Source: Thermococcus piezophilus (GTDB taxonomy: Archaea > Methanobacteriota_B > Thermococci > Thermococcales > Thermococcaceae). From it: DNA of 64,000 nucleotides. The stretch is taken from the NCBI RefSeq assembly GCF_001647085.1, contig NZ_CP015520.1:620001-684000 (forward strand), given 5' to 3'. The translations under genes and the position numbers were made by a program. Positions 37,163-45,774 of this stretch are shown here, in pieces. How positions within the stretch are numbered: the first letter of the stretch is position 1; each line of letters begins with the position of its first letter. The notes beneath the pieces were generated by a model. That model made no database searches and was not told the origin of the DNA. It saw only the letters and a list, made by a program, of their open reading frames with translations.

Positions 37163-37222
37163 CAATCCACCTCCAGCCTACTTGTTAGCAAAGGTTGAGC
37201 CAGCTTTTCAATGAGGAGATTA

Positions 37223-37460
37223 TTACTTCTCGTTGGTTTTAAGCAGCGCCACAATTTCTTCTTTGATTATTTTGCTATCCTTTTTCTTGCCTTTCCGTTG
37301 CCGAATTTGTATGAGCATGTTTCTCCGTTTGATTTAATTCTTTAATGGCTTTTAATATTTTTTCTTTGTTGGCTCCGACCAGGACGTTCCAGCCGTCTTC
37401 AATCGTCTCAACCCACTCCGTCCTATCTCTTAATGTAATACAGGGAACTTTTAGGAAATT
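37223..37460 (-). pseudogene. wecB: C-terminal remnant of a UDP-GlcNAc 2-epimerase
   Basis: No protein was predicted here, but the minus strand encodes LKVPCITLRDRTEWVETIED and GWNVLVGANKEKILKAI, the conserved C-terminal region of WecB/MnaA-type UDP-N-acetylglucosamine 2-epimerases. After one missing base near 37300 the frame continues FGNGKARKRIAKIIKEE to a stop at 37223. The first ~300 residues are absent, and the remnant begins about 20 bases after the stop of the upstream glycosyltransferase. The gene has been deleted except for its end, so the 2-epimerase step must come from elsewhere if it is needed. Confidence 0.78.
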
Positions 37461-37478
37461 ATGTCAACTCTCACCTTT

Positions 37479-38615
37479 TCACTTCTTTTGCGTATCCCTA
37501 ACAATTGATTCGTATATTTTTATAAGTTTCCTCTCTTCTCTTTGCCAGTTCCATCTTTTCCGAATGATCTCTGGATTGAACTTAATTTTTTTGATTTTGA
37601 CTATGTTCTCTCTAAGATTCTCAATTTCTTCTTTGATGGCTATCCCACATCGATATTCTTTTACAAAATCTTCCATCAAGGTTCCAGCAGGTACTATGCA
37701 AGGTATACCCAAAACTGCGGATTCAAAAACCTTTATTGCTATTGCCCTGCTTACATTTTCTTGCGGGGGATACAGTGCAAGTATAAGGTCGCAGAGTTTG
37801 TAATAGTTTGGTATCAACCTATAACTAATATGGCCGATAAACTCTACGTCGAGCTGGGAGTAGTTATTTTCAACAATCTTTCTTAGTTTTTTTAAATATT
37901 TACCATTACCTACAAAAATAACCTTATACAAGTGTGGATCATGTTTGATAGCTTCAAACAGTGAGACAAAATTTGTGAGTGTTCTAATGGATCCAATAAA
38001 TCCTATTGTAATTTTTTTGGATTTTTTGAGATCTAATTTCTCATAGTTAAGGAATTCTTTAAGACAGGGAACGTTCCAGATTGTCACTATTTTTTCAGAG
38101 TGAATACCATTCTCGATATAAAATTCTCTAAGTCCTTGATATCGCTTTCCTAAGGATTGAGTTGCTACCAAGACAATATCAGAATATCCAGCAAACAAAA
38201 TATCAAAAGTTTTTATAATCCTTCTAAGTGCCTTATTTGAAAAATATGTAAAGTACAGATCATGTACATCGTATATCCATCTCCTTCCTTTTAGAATCTT
38301 CATAAAGAGCCCTAAAAGAGCGGTGTCAAAATCATGAGTATGAATCACGTCAAAGTCCTCCTCTAGGAGAATCACTAAAGCCTTAATGTAAAACAGTGGA
38401 AGTTTAAGGCCAAAATCTAAAAAGTTCCCATATCTTGATTTTAGTTTGATCCTCTTTATTTTAATTCCTTCAAATAATTCCTCCTTGGAATACTTTCCTT
38501 CCCTATCCCACGCTATTATGGTGACTTCATACCCATGTTTAACCAAGCTTCTGGCCTCTTTGTAGACTCTGGGATCGGGCTTGAAAGGATTGCTCACTGT
38601 CATCACCACTTTCAT
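37479..38615 (-). CDS. Family 4 glycosyltransferase
   Basis: A 378-residue GT-B glycosyltransferase. ATG 38615 is chosen because GGTGAGGGTA lies before it and MKVVMTVSNPFKPDPRVYKE is the conserved start; the open frame runs further upstream into the previous gene. Other features are DVIHTHDFDTALLG, the C-terminal IAIKVFESAVLGIPCIVP nucleotide-sugar region and WNWQREERKLIKIYES at the end. It resembles the GT4 at 34-35 kb in its N-terminal motif. Its AT-rich codon use marks it as an island gene. Specificity unknown. Confidence 0.85.
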   Translation of the reverse strand: MKVVMTVSNPFKPDPRVYKEARSLVKHGYEVTIIAWDREGKYSKEELFEGIKIKRIKLKSRYGNFLDFGLKLPLFYIKALVILLEEDFDVIHTHDFDTALLGLFMKILKGRRWIYDVHDLYFTYFSNKALRRIIKTFDILFAGYSDIVLVATQSLGKRYQGLREFYIENGIHSEKIVTIWNVPCLKEFLNYEKLDLKKSKKITIGFIGSIRTLTNFVSLFEAIKHDPHLYKVIFVGNGKYLKKLRKIVENNYSQLDVEFIGHISYRLIPNYYKLCDLILALYPPQENVSRAIAIKVFESAVLGIPCIVPAGTLMEDFVKEYRCGIAIKEEIENLRENIVKIKKIKFNPEIIRKRWNWQREERKLIKIYESIVRDTQKK

Positions 38616-38620
38616 TACCC

Positions 38621-39616
38621 TCACCGAAATGATTTCTTTCCAAGTACCAGCCCAGAAACAAAACCAATTGAGATTAGATTGTGAAAAATGAACATCATGA
38701 GCGGCATGATAACAGCATTCCAATTTCTCATTTTAACTCCTAACCTTATAGCTTCCTCCAAGAGAGCTAGCCAATAAAGCATAAAAATCCAAATTAAGGA
38801 ACGCAAGACAATCATACTTATCTCAAAGCCCAAAAACGCTAGAGGAAACAGCCACATTGGTGAGAAATAACCCTTTTTGATAGCCACAGCTTTAACGGCC
38901 CCGTAGTTGAACGTCTGCTTTAAGAAGCCCTTCCATGTAGATCTAGCATAATAGTAGCTCTTGATTTCTGGATTAAAGAACAACTTATATCCCTGCTTGT
39001 TTATCCTAAGGTTGAACTCAAAGTCGTTTCCGGTGAGCATATCTTCATCAAACCCCCCAATCTCTTCTACTATCTTTTTATCATACAACGCAAACGCAAT
39101 GGTTTTAGCAAAGTGGGGCCCCTCCTCATACCAAAATGTACTTGCTCCAGAAAGAGGAGAGGAATAGATTAATGCCACAAGTTTTGCCAAACGATTCTCA
39201 AAGAGCTTTATTATCTTCCCTCCAACTCCAGCCAGCTTAGGTTCACTTTTTTTAACTTCCAAGAATGTTTCAACACTCTTTTTCAAAAAATCCCTCTCAG
39301 GGTATGCATGTGCACCAAAGATTATAAAAAACTCCCCTCTCGCTTCCCGTATTCCCATGTTAAAAGCAAACACCTGCTTTCGCTTTGGATTAAGTTTATA
39401 GTACACAAGTCTAGAATAATGCTCTTCAAAATTCTTCACTATCTTCGCTGTTCTATCCGTGCTCATCCCATCATAGACCAGTATCTCATAGCGATCCTTT
39501 GGATAGTTCTGATTAACCCACTCCTCTAGACATTTAGCTATGTATCTCTCTTCATTATATGCTGGGATGATTACAGTGACAAAGGGAAACCTATCGTTTT
39601 CAACCATCAAGTCCAC
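38621..39616 (-). CDS. Family 2 glycosyltransferase with C-terminal membrane segments
   Basis: A 331-residue GT-A fold inverting glycosyltransferase. It has VTVIIPAYNEERYIAKCLEE at the N-terminus, ILVYDGMSTDRTA for the nucleotide site, GAHAYPERDFL in place of the usual DxD surroundings, and GGFDEDMLTGNDFEFNLR for the catalytic region. Two or three hydrophobic segments at the C-terminus suggest membrane attachment. It is divergent from the WbpD-like gene, with only 50 bases between them, and begins the leftward AT-rich operon. Confidence 0.87.
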   Translation of the reverse strand: MDLMVENDRFPFVTVIIPAYNEERYIAKCLEEWVNQNYPKDRYEILVYDGMSTDRTAKIVKNFEEHYSRLVYYKLNPKRKQVFAFNMGIREARGEFFIIFGAHAYPERDFLKKSVETFLEVKKSEPKLAGVGGKIIKLFENRLAKLVALIYSSPLSGASTFWYEEGPHFAKTIAFALYDKKIVEEIGGFDEDMLTGNDFEFNLRINKQGYKLFFNPEIKSYYYARSTWKGFLKQTFNYGAVKAVAIKKGYFSPMWLFPLAFLGFEISMIVLRSLIWIFMLYWLALLEEAIRLGVKMRNWNAVIMPLMMFIFHNLISIGFVSGLVLGKKSFR

Positions 39617-39666
39617 CGGGATAACGTTTATATTCAGCCTTGGGAAATCTCTGCCGGGTGTTCCTA

Positions 39667-40281
39667 ATGCCAGAGGAAGTTAAAAAATATTTCGTTCACC
39701 CTCTCGCTGTTGTCGAGGAAGGGGTAAAGATCGGAGAAGGAACGAGGATCTGGCACTTCGCCCATATCAGGAAGGGTTCCAAGATAGGAAAGAACTGCAA
39801 CATAGGAAAGGACGTTTACATCGACGTGGATGTTGAGATAGGCAACAACGTAAAAATCCAGAATGGAGTAAGCGTTTATCACGGCGTCAAGGTTGAAAAC
39901 GACGTTTTTCTCGGTCCGCACATGACATTCACCAACGATCTCTACCCGAGAGCATTCAATGAGGACTGGGAGGTAGTCCCCACCCTCGTCAAGAAGGGCG
40001 CGAGCATAGGGGCCCACGCCACGATAGTCTGCGGTGTCACCATAGGTGAGTACGCGATGGTGGGAGCTGGGGCAGTCGTTACAAAGGACGTTCCACCCTT
40101 CGGACTCGTCTACGGGAATCCCGCTCGTTTGAAGGGCTTCGTCTGCTACTGCGGAAGGAAGCTGGGGGAAAAAATCGGCGAGGGGGGGGAGCACGTGATA
40201 TTCAGATGCTCCCACTGCGGAAGGGAGGTTAAAATCAGGAGGGAGGATTATGAGCTCTATCTCAAAGAAAAAGATCTGTGA
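39667..40281 (+). CDS. wbpD: WbpD-like sugar N-acetyltransferase
   Basis: A left-handed beta-helix acyltransferase (hexapeptide repeats) of 204 residues. It starts [20 protein letters not shown], followed by repeats such as [20 protein letters not shown] and [20 protein letters not shown]. The C-terminus adds a zinc-ribbon-like tail, VCYCGRKLG and [10 protein letters not shown]. WbpD acetylates the 3-amino group of UDP-GlcNAc3NA in the Pseudomonas B-band O-antigen pathway; homologues of the other enzymes follow directly, so this role is well supported. ATG 39667 is the start, from the conserved N-terminus. Confidence 0.85.
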   Translation: MPEEVKKYFVHPLAVVEEGVKIGEGTRIWHFAHIRKGSKIGKNCNIGKDVYIDVDVEIGNNVKIQNGVSVYHGVKVENDVFLGPHMTFTNDLYPRAFNEDWEVVPTLVKKGASIGAHATIVCGVTIGEYAMVGAGAVVTKDVPPFGLVYGNPARLKGFVCYCGRKLGEKIGEGGEHVIFRCSHCGREVKIRREDYELYLKEKDL

Positions 40282-40291
40282 GGCGGTGAAA

Positions 40292-41395
40292 ATGAGAAAT
40301 ATACCCATTGCCAAGCCCCTGATAGGGGATGAGGAGATAAACGCCGTCGTTGCAGTTTTGAGGAGTGGAATGCTGGCCCACGGAAAGGAGGTCGAAGCCT
40401 TCGAGAGGGAGTTTGCCGATTACCTCGGCGCCAAGCACGGAATAGCAGTCGCCAATGGAACCGCTGCATTGGACGTTGCCCTCAAGGCTCTCAGAATAGG
40501 ACCTGGAGATGAAGTCATAACGACGCCCTTCACCTTCATAGCCTCTGCCACTTCGATCCTCTTCCAGAACGCAAAACCGGTTTTTGCTGATATCGATCCG
40601 AAAACCTACAACCTCGATCCAAATGAAGTTCTTGAGAGGATAACGGACAAAACCAAAGCCATCCTCGTCGTCCACCTCTACGGTCAGCCTGCGGACATTA
40701 AGGCCTTCCAAGAAATAGCCGAGGATCATAACCTCTACCTCATCGAAGACTGTGCCCAGGCACATGGTGCAGAATTCAACAGCCAGAAGGTTGGAACCTT
40801 CGGCCACGTTGCAGCCTTCAGCTTCTACCCAACGAAGAACATGACCACCGGTGAGGGCGGGATGGTTGTTACGAACGACGACGAGCTCGCAAAAAGGGCA
40901 AAGCTCATTAGAAGCCACGGGCAGGCCGAGAAGTATCTCCACGTTGAGCTCGGCTACAACCTAAGGATGACAAACATCGGCGGAGCACTCGGTAGGGTTC
41001 AGCTCAAGAAGCTCGATAAATGGAACGAAATTAGGAACGAGAACGCAAGAAGGCTTAGTGCTGGTATTGAGAAAATCCCCGGACTTACGCCACCGTACGT
41101 CGATCCAAGGGTTTATCACGTTTTCCACCAGTACGTGATCAGGGTTGAAGAGGACTTTCCGCTTAGCAGGGACGAGCTTATGGCAAAACTGAGGGAGAGA
41201 GGTGTAGGCACTGCCGTCCACTATCCCATGCCCGTCCACTGGCAGCCTCTCTTCCAGAAGCTCGGCTATGAAAAAGATTGTTGTCCGAAGGCGATAGAGG
41301 CAAGTAAGAGAGTCCTCAGCCTGCCAATTCATCCCGCGGTGAGCGAAGAGGACATCGAATACATTGTGAAAACGCTGGAAGGGCTCTCAGGGTGA
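40292..41395 (+). CDS. wbpE: WbpE-like sugar aminotransferase (DegT/DnrJ/EryC1 family)
   Basis: A PLP-dependent aminotransferase of 367 residues. It begins MRNIPIAKPLIGDEEINAV; ANGTAALDVALKAL and VHLYGQPADIKAF are typical, AFSFYPTKNMTTGEGG holds the PLP lysine (about residue 185), and AVHYPMPVHWQPLFQKLGY is the substrate region. It converts UDP-3-keto-GlcNAcA to UDP-GlcNAc3NA with glutamate in the inferred pathway. ATG 40292 follows GAGGCGGTGAAA, only 10 bases after the WbpD-like gene. Confidence 0.9.
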   Translation: MRNIPIAKPLIGDEEINAVVAVLRSGMLAHGKEVEAFEREFADYLGAKHGIAVANGTAALDVALKALRIGPGDEVITTPFTFIASATSILFQNAKPVFADIDPKTYNLDPNEVLERITDKTKAILVVHLYGQPADIKAFQEIAEDHNLYLIEDCAQAHGAEFNSQKVGTFGHVAAFSFYPTKNMTTGEGGMVVTNDDELAKRAKLIRSHGQAEKYLHVELGYNLRMTNIGGALGRVQLKKLDKWNEIRNENARRLSAGIEKIPGLTPPYVDPRVYHVFHQYVIRVEEDFPLSRDELMAKLRERGVGTAVHYPMPVHWQPLFQKLGYEKDCCPKAIEASKRVLSLPIHPAVSEEDIEYIVKTLEGLSG

Positions 41396-41416
41396 TGGTT
41401 TTTGGGGAGGGTTGGA

Positions 41417-41587
41417 GTGGGTTACAGAAACGGCGTGTTCGTGCTGCTGAGGAAACTTCACATTAGGGAAGGAACCAGGGGAATAGTAATTCTAACTGCT
41501 GGTAGGAAACTCGTGGAATTCGCCAGAAAGCACAGGAAGAAGGTTCAAGAGGATGTCCGGGCGGCGTTCCTGGAGGAGAGACGATGA
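41417..41587 (+). CDS. AF2212-like antitoxin (VapB type)
   Basis: A short protein of 56 residues resembling the AF2212/DUF104 antitoxin family: VGYRNGVFVLLRKLHIREGT is the typical beta-barrel part, followed by a helical C-terminus that would contact a PIN toxin. GTG 41417 is preferred; the open frame starts at 41402. Its stop overlaps the ATG of the adjacent PIN-domain gene (ATGA), as in VapBC operons. The pair sits inside the wbp operon. Confidence 0.65.
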   Translation: MGYRNGVFVLLRKLHIREGTRGIVILTAGRKLVEFARKHRKKVQEDVRAAFLEERR

Positions 41588-41863
41588 TCGTGGTTGATAT
41601 CCCGGTTTTCGTTGATTTATTTTTTGAATACGACAGGAACAGAACGAGATTATCAGAGCAGTTTTTTGAGAATGTAAACAGTGTTTCCCCCTTTGAACCC
41701 GAACTTTTTAATATGAAGTCAACTTTTAAAGTTCTGAATTTCATAGAAACCCGGGAGCTCTTTGAGCTGGTATTTCCCATCGCCCTTGAAACGGGATGTA
41801 AAGTAGCATCTCCTGGAAGGTGAAAAGGTTATTGAGGAGGTAACAAAATTGCTTGGGAGATGA
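41584..41863 (+). pseudogene. vapC: VapC-type PIN-domain toxin remnant
   Basis: The N-terminus MIVVDIPVFVDLFFEYDRNR has the first catalytic Asp of PIN-domain RNases, and FEPELF is present, but the central part is shorter than usual. The frame stops at 41823 after ALETGCKVAS, before the conserved DAYF segment that supplies further acidic residues. A short tail in another frame (LLEGEKVIEEVTKLLGR, to 41863) resembles a PIN C-terminus, suggesting an internal deletion. The toxin is therefore probably inactive, while the antitoxin is intact. Confidence 0.6.
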
Positions 41864-41868
41864 TGACA

Positions 41869-42819
41869 ATGCTCCGCGTTGGTGTTGTTGGCGTTGGAAT
41901 GATGGGCCAGCACCATGCGAGGGTTTACTCGGAGCTGGCCAAAGAGGAAAAAGTCGAGCTCGTTGGGGTTGCTGATGCCAACTTCGAGAGAGCCAGGGGG
42001 ATAGCGAGGAAGTTTGGCACGATTCCATACGCAGACTATCGGGAGCTCGCAAGGGAAAACCTGGACGCAGTTAGCGTTGCTGTTCCAACTTCTCTCCACA
42101 AAGACGTCGCTCTGGAATTTATAAAGGGGGGGGCGAGCGTTCTCGTTGAGAAGCCGATAGCGGACACCATAGAAAACGCCAAAGCAATCATTATTGCTGC
42201 GGAGGAGATGGGGGTTACTCTGATGGTGGGCCACATCGAGAGATTCAACCCCGCTGTAATGAGGCTCAAGGAGCTGATATCTCAGGGAGAGCTGGGTAAA
42301 TTGGTAACGATTAGCGCCAAACGGGTTGGCCCAATGGCGGCCCGTATACGCGACGTCGGGATAATAATAGACCTCGGAGTCCACGACATAGACGTGATAA
42401 GCTACCTCTTCGGCGAGCCGGTTAGAACGGTCTATGCGAGGGCCGGGAACGTTGTTCACCCAGCGGGAGTTGAAGACCACGCCCTAATAACGCTCGGCTT
42501 TGACGAGGGCACCGGAATAGTGGAAACCAACTGGCTCACACCTCACAAAACCAGAACGCTCACTGTCGTCGGAACAGTGGGGATAGCGTACCTCGACTAC
42601 ATTGAGCAGAACCTCAAGCTCTACAATAGCGACTGGGTCAAGGAGGCTAAGATACGGAGGAGGGAGCCTCTTAGAAACGAAATCGAACACTTTCTCGAGT
42701 GTGTGGAAGAAGGGAAAAATCCGATAGTTGACGGGAAAGGTGGCCTCCATGCCCTCAAGGTAGCACTCCTCGCCCAGCAGAGCGCCAGAACTGGGGAAGT
42801 TACGGAGGTGGAGGTATGA
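41869..42819 (+). CDS. wbpB: WbpB-like UDP-GlcNAcA 3-dehydrogenase (Gfo/Idh/MocA family)
   Basis: An NAD-dependent oxidoreductase of 316 residues. The Rossmann motif is VGVVGVGMMGQHHARVYSEL, and the family EKP motif is VLVEKPIADTIENA (about residues 88-101); GHIERFNPAVMRLKEL and DLGVHDIDVISYLFG follow. It would oxidise C3 of UDP-GlcNAc uronic acid to give the keto sugar for WbpE. Its stop overlaps the ATG of the next gene (ATGA), so it is coupled to the WbpA-like dehydrogenase. Confidence 0.87.
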   Translation: MLRVGVVGVGMMGQHHARVYSELAKEEKVELVGVADANFERARGIARKFGTIPYADYRELARENLDAVSVAVPTSLHKDVALEFIKGGASVLVEKPIADTIENAKAIIIAAEEMGVTLMVGHIERFNPAVMRLKELISQGELGKLVTISAKRVGPMAARIRDVGIIIDLGVHDIDVISYLFGEPVRTVYARAGNVVHPAGVEDHALITLGFDEGTGIVETNWLTPHKTRTLTVVGTVGIAYLDYIEQNLKLYNSDWVKEAKIRRREPLRNEIEHFLECVEEGKNPIVDGKGGLHALKVALLAQQSARTGEVTEVEV

Positions 42820-44174
42820 GGCTAATCGGGTTGAATAGAGAAGAGATTAAGACAGCAATCAAAGAAGGAAAGGTCACCATAGCAGTCTACGGGATAGGGA
42901 AGATGGGCCTTCCTCTCGCGGCGGTTTTCGCGGATCACGGTGCCAAGGTTATAGGTGTTGACATCAACGAAAAAGTCGTTGAGATGATAAACAGGGGCGA
43001 GAACCATGTAAAGGAAGAGCTCGGCCTTGATGAACTCGTCAGAAGAAACGTTGAAGCTGGAAGGCTGAAGGCAACGACTGACGGAGTTTGGGCCGCAAAG
43101 CAGGCTGACGTTATGATAATCCTAGTCCCAACGCTCACCGATGAGAGGGGCAACCTCAAGTTCGGCCCGGTCTATGACGTCGCTGAAAAGATTTCCCAAG
43201 GGCTGGAAAAGGGGAACATCGTGATAACCGAAGCAACAATGCCGCCAGGAACCACAGAGAGCTTAGCCCAGACCCTTGAGAAAAGTGGCCTCAAGCTCGG
43301 AGAATTTGGCCTTGCTCACGCCCCAGAGAGAACAATGACGGGAACCGCCATCAGAGATATAACCGGCCAGTATCCCAAGGTAGTTGGGGCAAGCGATGAA
43401 AGAACCCTTGAGGCCGTCATCGGGATCTACGAGACGATAAACAGGAAGGGCGTTATTCCAATGAGCTCCATAAAGGCGGCCGAGGCAGTCAAGGTCTTTG
43501 AAGGAGTATACAGGGATGTTAACATTGCTCTCGCAAACGAACTGGCAATGTGGTGTGAGGAGTACGGTTTAGATGCCCTCGAAGTGTTCCAGGCGGCCAA
43601 CACCCAACCTTACTGTCACCTCCACATGCCTGGGGCGGGTGTGGGGGGTCACTGTATTCCGGTGTACCCCTGGTTCGTGATAAATCTCGCCAAAAAGACC
43701 AACCCTCGCCTGATCAAGACTGCAAGGGAAATAAACGATTCAATGCCCCACCACGTTGTTGGGCTCGCCGTAAAGGCCCTCAATGAAATCGGTAGACCTC
43801 TAAAGGGAAGCAACATTCTCGTGCTCGGTCTAACTTTCAGGGGCGGCGTCAGGGGATTCATAAAGGCCGCGGCGAAGCCGATCATTGATGAGCTCAAAGA
43901 GTGGGGAGCCAACGTCTACGCCTACGACCCACTCTGCACTCCAAAGGATGCAGAACGCTTTGGGGCAGAATGGAAGGAGGACTTCAAGAATATCGATGCT
44001 ATTATCATAACCGCTGACCATAGGGAGTTTGAGGACCTTGACCTGAAGGAGCTCGCTAGAGAAATGAGAAGTAAGGTTATAATCGACGGGAGAAACGTCC
44101 TAGATCTTCAGAAAGCTGAGGAGCATGGTTTTGTATACCTAAGGGTGGGTACGCTCAATCTCCGCCAGCCATAA
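42816..44174 (+). CDS. wbpA: UDP-sugar 6-dehydrogenase (WbpA/WecC type)
   Basis: Oxidises C6 of a UDP-N-acetylhexosamine to the uronic acid. 452 residues. The NAD-binding segment is VYGIGKMGLPLAAVFADHG, followed by VDINEKVVEMINRGENH; the catalytic Cys is in MPGAGVGGHCIPVYPWF (about residue 276), and the C-terminal domain has ILVLGLTFRGGVRGF and VYAYDPLC. Whether the substrate is UDP-GlcNAc (WbpA) or UDP-ManNAc (WecC) cannot be read from the motifs; the adjacent WbpB, WbpE and WbpD homologues favour UDP-GlcNAc. The 3' end overlaps the convergent glycosyltransferase pseudogene. Confidence 0.9.
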   Translation: MRLIGLNREEIKTAIKEGKVTIAVYGIGKMGLPLAAVFADHGAKVIGVDINEKVVEMINRGENHVKEELGLDELVRRNVEAGRLKATTDGVWAAKQADVMIILVPTLTDERGNLKFGPVYDVAEKISQGLEKGNIVITEATMPPGTTESLAQTLEKSGLKLGEFGLAHAPERTMTGTAIRDITGQYPKVVGASDERTLEAVIGIYETINRKGVIPMSSIKAAEAVKVFEGVYRDVNIALANELAMWCEEYGLDALEVFQAANTQPYCHLHMPGAGVGGHCIPVYPWFVINLAKKTNPRLIKTAREINDSMPHHVVGLAVKALNEIGRPLKGSNILVLGLTFRGGVRGFIKAAAKPIIDELKEWGANVYAYDPLCTPKDAERFGAEWKEDFKNIDAIIITADHREFEDLDLKELAREMRSKVIIDGRNVLDLQKAEEHGFVYLRVGTLNLRQP

Positions 44175-45256
44175 GTCGGCTGTCCTCTCCCATCCGCAAC
44201 TGACCGAGACCCCTTTGTCCTTTTTCCCATCTTTCGTCTTAAAGCCTCTCCAACAAGAAGGGACATCAAAGCCCTCCCAAACTTATTTTCCTCCACAACA
44301 ACCCCGCCCCTCCCGTTCTCTACCAAAAACCTCGCGGCATTCATGGGGGTATTGAGCGTAACCACCGGCAGGCCAGAAGCCATGGCCTCCAAAACAACCA
44401 TCCCAAAACCCTCCCTCCTCGATGGAAGGACGAAGACCTTCGAGGCCTTCATAAGGGCTATCACGCGCTCATAGGGAAGGAACCCCGTAAAGACCACGTT
44501 TTTCTTAAGGTTCAGGGCCTTTGCCATCATCATTAATCTCTCACGTTCGGGCCCGTCTCCAACTACAATGGCCCTAACGTCTGGGATTTCCTTTTTTACC
44601 CCCACCAGCGCCCTTAATAGCAAGTCAACGCCCTTTTAAGGAATAAGTCTGCCAACGAATATAACATCGGACTCAAGCTCAGCGGGAGGAATTGACCTTA
44701 TCAGTTCAACGTCAATGCCGTTAGGTACTACTGTGATAGGTTTTCTCAGGCTAGCTTCCAGAAGGTCGAGTTTTGTCTTCCAAGAGACCGCAATGTGTCG
44801 ATCAAAGGAAAAGAGGGTCCTCTCAACGGCTTTTCCCACCATTCCCGCAGGGCCCCAGTACCTCAACCAGTAATCCCCCCAGAACTCGTGCCACGTGATG
44901 ATGGCGTTCGAAAGATCCCTCAGCGCAAAGGCACCGGGATAGAAGAGGTTCTGGACGTCAACGACATCGTATCGCCGGAGCTCATCAATGCGCCTGCGGA
45001 GAAGAGCGGCAAGGCGTAGCATCGGCAGAGGATTCCGCTTTCCAAAAACATAGATCTTCTCCCGATTCCCGAGCCCATGATAATAAACCCCATTTCGCTC
45101 CATGTCCTTCGGCCCCTTCCAGTGCTTGTAACCGTAAACGTGAACTTCGTGACTCCTAGCCAACCTGATGACCAACTCGTAAATCCTCTTCTCAACGCCG
45201 CCCTTCACCCCGGGATAGATAACGTCGTAGACGAAGGCTATCTTTAGGATCTCCAT
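44139..45256 (-). pseudogene. Family 4 glycosyltransferase with a nonsense codon and a frameshift
   Basis: The restored protein begins MEILKIAFVYDVIYPGVKGG (ATG 45256) and has the GT4 C-terminal features GRLIP-x-KGVDLLLRAL, IVVGDGPERERL and LPSRREGFGMVVLEAMASG. An in-frame TAA at 44636-44638 replaces the conserved Glu of GRLIPEKG. Near 44225-44245 one base is missing; restoring it gives the end WERTADLWLAEIERTHP with a TAG at 44139. So there are two independent lesions. The 170 bases upstream are open in one frame but resemble nothing I know. Confidence 0.8.
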
Positions 45257-45424
45257 AACAGATAAAGATAAAAGATGCGAGGCTAAAAGAGTTCCCTCAC
45301 TCGCCTCTTTGTATCTTGGCGTGTCCGCCAACAAGGCTCTTCCAGAGCTCAAGTTCATTATCTCACATTTTTCATCGATTATGGAACGCCATATCGTCGA
45401 GTTCCTTATCACAGTCCTCCTAAA

Positions 45425-45708
45425 GATTATCGAGTGTTTATGGTGATGCTTTGCTTATTCCGACTTCAGAGGACTATGCTCCACTCGAGCCGATAAGCGT
45501 CTACGGGGGAGCGAAGCTCGCGGCTGAAGCCCTGATAAGCGGCTACGCCCACACCTTCGACTTCAGAGCTCTCGTCTTCAGGCTGGCCAACATAATAGGC
45601 GAGCGCTCCAACCACGGCGTCATCTACGACTTCATCAACAAGCTCAGGAAGAACCCCGATGAGATGGAAATCCTGGGCGACGGAACCCAGAGGAAGAGCT
45701 ACTTCTTC
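45425..45708 (+). pseudogene. Internal fragment of a UDP-glucose 4-epimerase-like gene
   Basis: Encodes only the central part of an NAD-dependent nucleotide-sugar epimerase: SVYGDALLIPTSEDYAPLEP, then ISVYGGAKLAAEALISGYAH, which holds the YxxxK catalytic pair, and VFRLANIIGERSNHGVIYDF. Homology starts abruptly at about 45425 and ends at about 45707 (GTQRKSYF), immediately before the promoter of the site-2 protease gene. The N-terminal Rossmann part and the C-terminal third are missing. It is a leftover of an older gene at the right edge of the glycan island. Confidence 0.78.
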
Positions 45709-45774
45709 CGGCTGAGGATTAACTTTTATAAAGTACCGCCGAGTAGTTAGGATAGCGGGGAGGAGGTGTTGATA

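Noticed and set aside
45257-45424. Open frame upstream of the GT4 pseudogene as a separate gene or transposase remnant
   Set aside because: It can be translated, but no start with a ribosome binding site, no inverted repeats and no recognisable motif were found; I see nothing assignable in it.
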